Source of the DNA: an uncultured Muribaculaceae bacterium
Lineage (GTDB): Bacteria > Bacteroidota > Bacteroidia > Bacteroidales > Muribaculaceae
Reading direction: 5' to 3'
Length of the DNA stretch: 23,494 bases
NCBI GenBank assembly: GCA_910588035.1
Contig: CAJUPY010000030.1
Coordinates: 1-23,494 of the forward strand
Under the pieces are notes generated by a model that was not told the DNA's origin, made no database searches, and saw nothing but the letters and a program-made list of their open reading frames with translations. Made by a program: the position numbers and the translations under genes. This document shows, one piece after another, positions 23,472 through 23,494 of the stretch. Each line of letters begins with the position of its first letter. Position 1 is the stretch's first letter.

Positions 23472-23494
23472 CTTCTTACCTTAAATCTAATACC

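Noticed and set aside
1..23494. tRNA, rRNA, CRISPR array, transposon or integrated element
   Set aside because: I found no cloverleaf, no regularly spaced repeats, no transposase or integrase, and no terminal inverted repeats; gene content and composition look uniform and chromosomal.

Overview
The window looks like ordinary housekeeping chromosome from a member of the Bacteroidota, most likely order Bacteroidales. A Muribaculaceae-like gut organism is possible, but that is an inference I cannot test here. The evidence is: promoters of the Bacteroidota type (TTTG, 19-20 bases, TAnnTTTG), A-rich leaders without clear Shine-Dalgarno sites, an N-succinylornithine carbamoyltransferase in place of ordinary ArgF, a DUF2723/GT117 membrane protein, a DUF1343/NamZ protein, a BspA-like leucine-rich repeat protein with a type IX-like C-terminus, and a str operon that runs into the S10 operon. 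I see no mobile element, tRNA, rRNA, CRISPR array or prophage.

Left block, minus strand (1-3864): the str operon reads rpsL, rpsG, fusA, rpsJ and then the start of rplC, which runs off the left edge. Its promoter is a near-perfect match to the Bacteroidota consensus and gives a leader of about 147 nt before rpsL.

Second block, minus strand (3913-5532): a lipoprotein of the calcineurin-like phosphoesterase superfamily has its own promoter. A small exported, probably outer-membrane protein that I cannot assign to a named family overlaps it by 26 nt.

Third block, minus strand (5564-12032): a probable four-gene unit holds a BspA-like LRR protein, the large GT117/DUF2723 membrane protein, a short polysaccharide deacetylase-fold protein and the tRNA queuosine enzyme QueG. 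Gaps are 17 nt and 8 nt, followed by a 26-nt overlap.

Right block, plus strand (12097-23425): from a divergent promoter comes argF' (arginine synthesis through succinylated intermediates), ended by a hairpin terminator. Next is an S41 (Ctp/Prc) protease overlapping mfd by one base. Then a DUF349 protein has a strong promoter of its own. Last come a WcaJ-type sugar-phosphate transferase, NamZ-like muramidase and dihydrofolate reductase, packed 24 nt apart and with a 4-nt overlap. A terminator at the right edge has its U-run on the minus strand, suggesting a convergent gene beyond the window.

Much of the non-ribosomal content concerns the cell envelope: export, glycosylation, glycan initiation, peptidoglycan turnover and periplasmic proteolysis. 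I found no convincing new biological system. The best leads are the unassigned phosphatase/outer-membrane protein pair, the envelope-plus-queG gene cluster, and the palindrome and hairpin ahead of the WcaJ-like gene.
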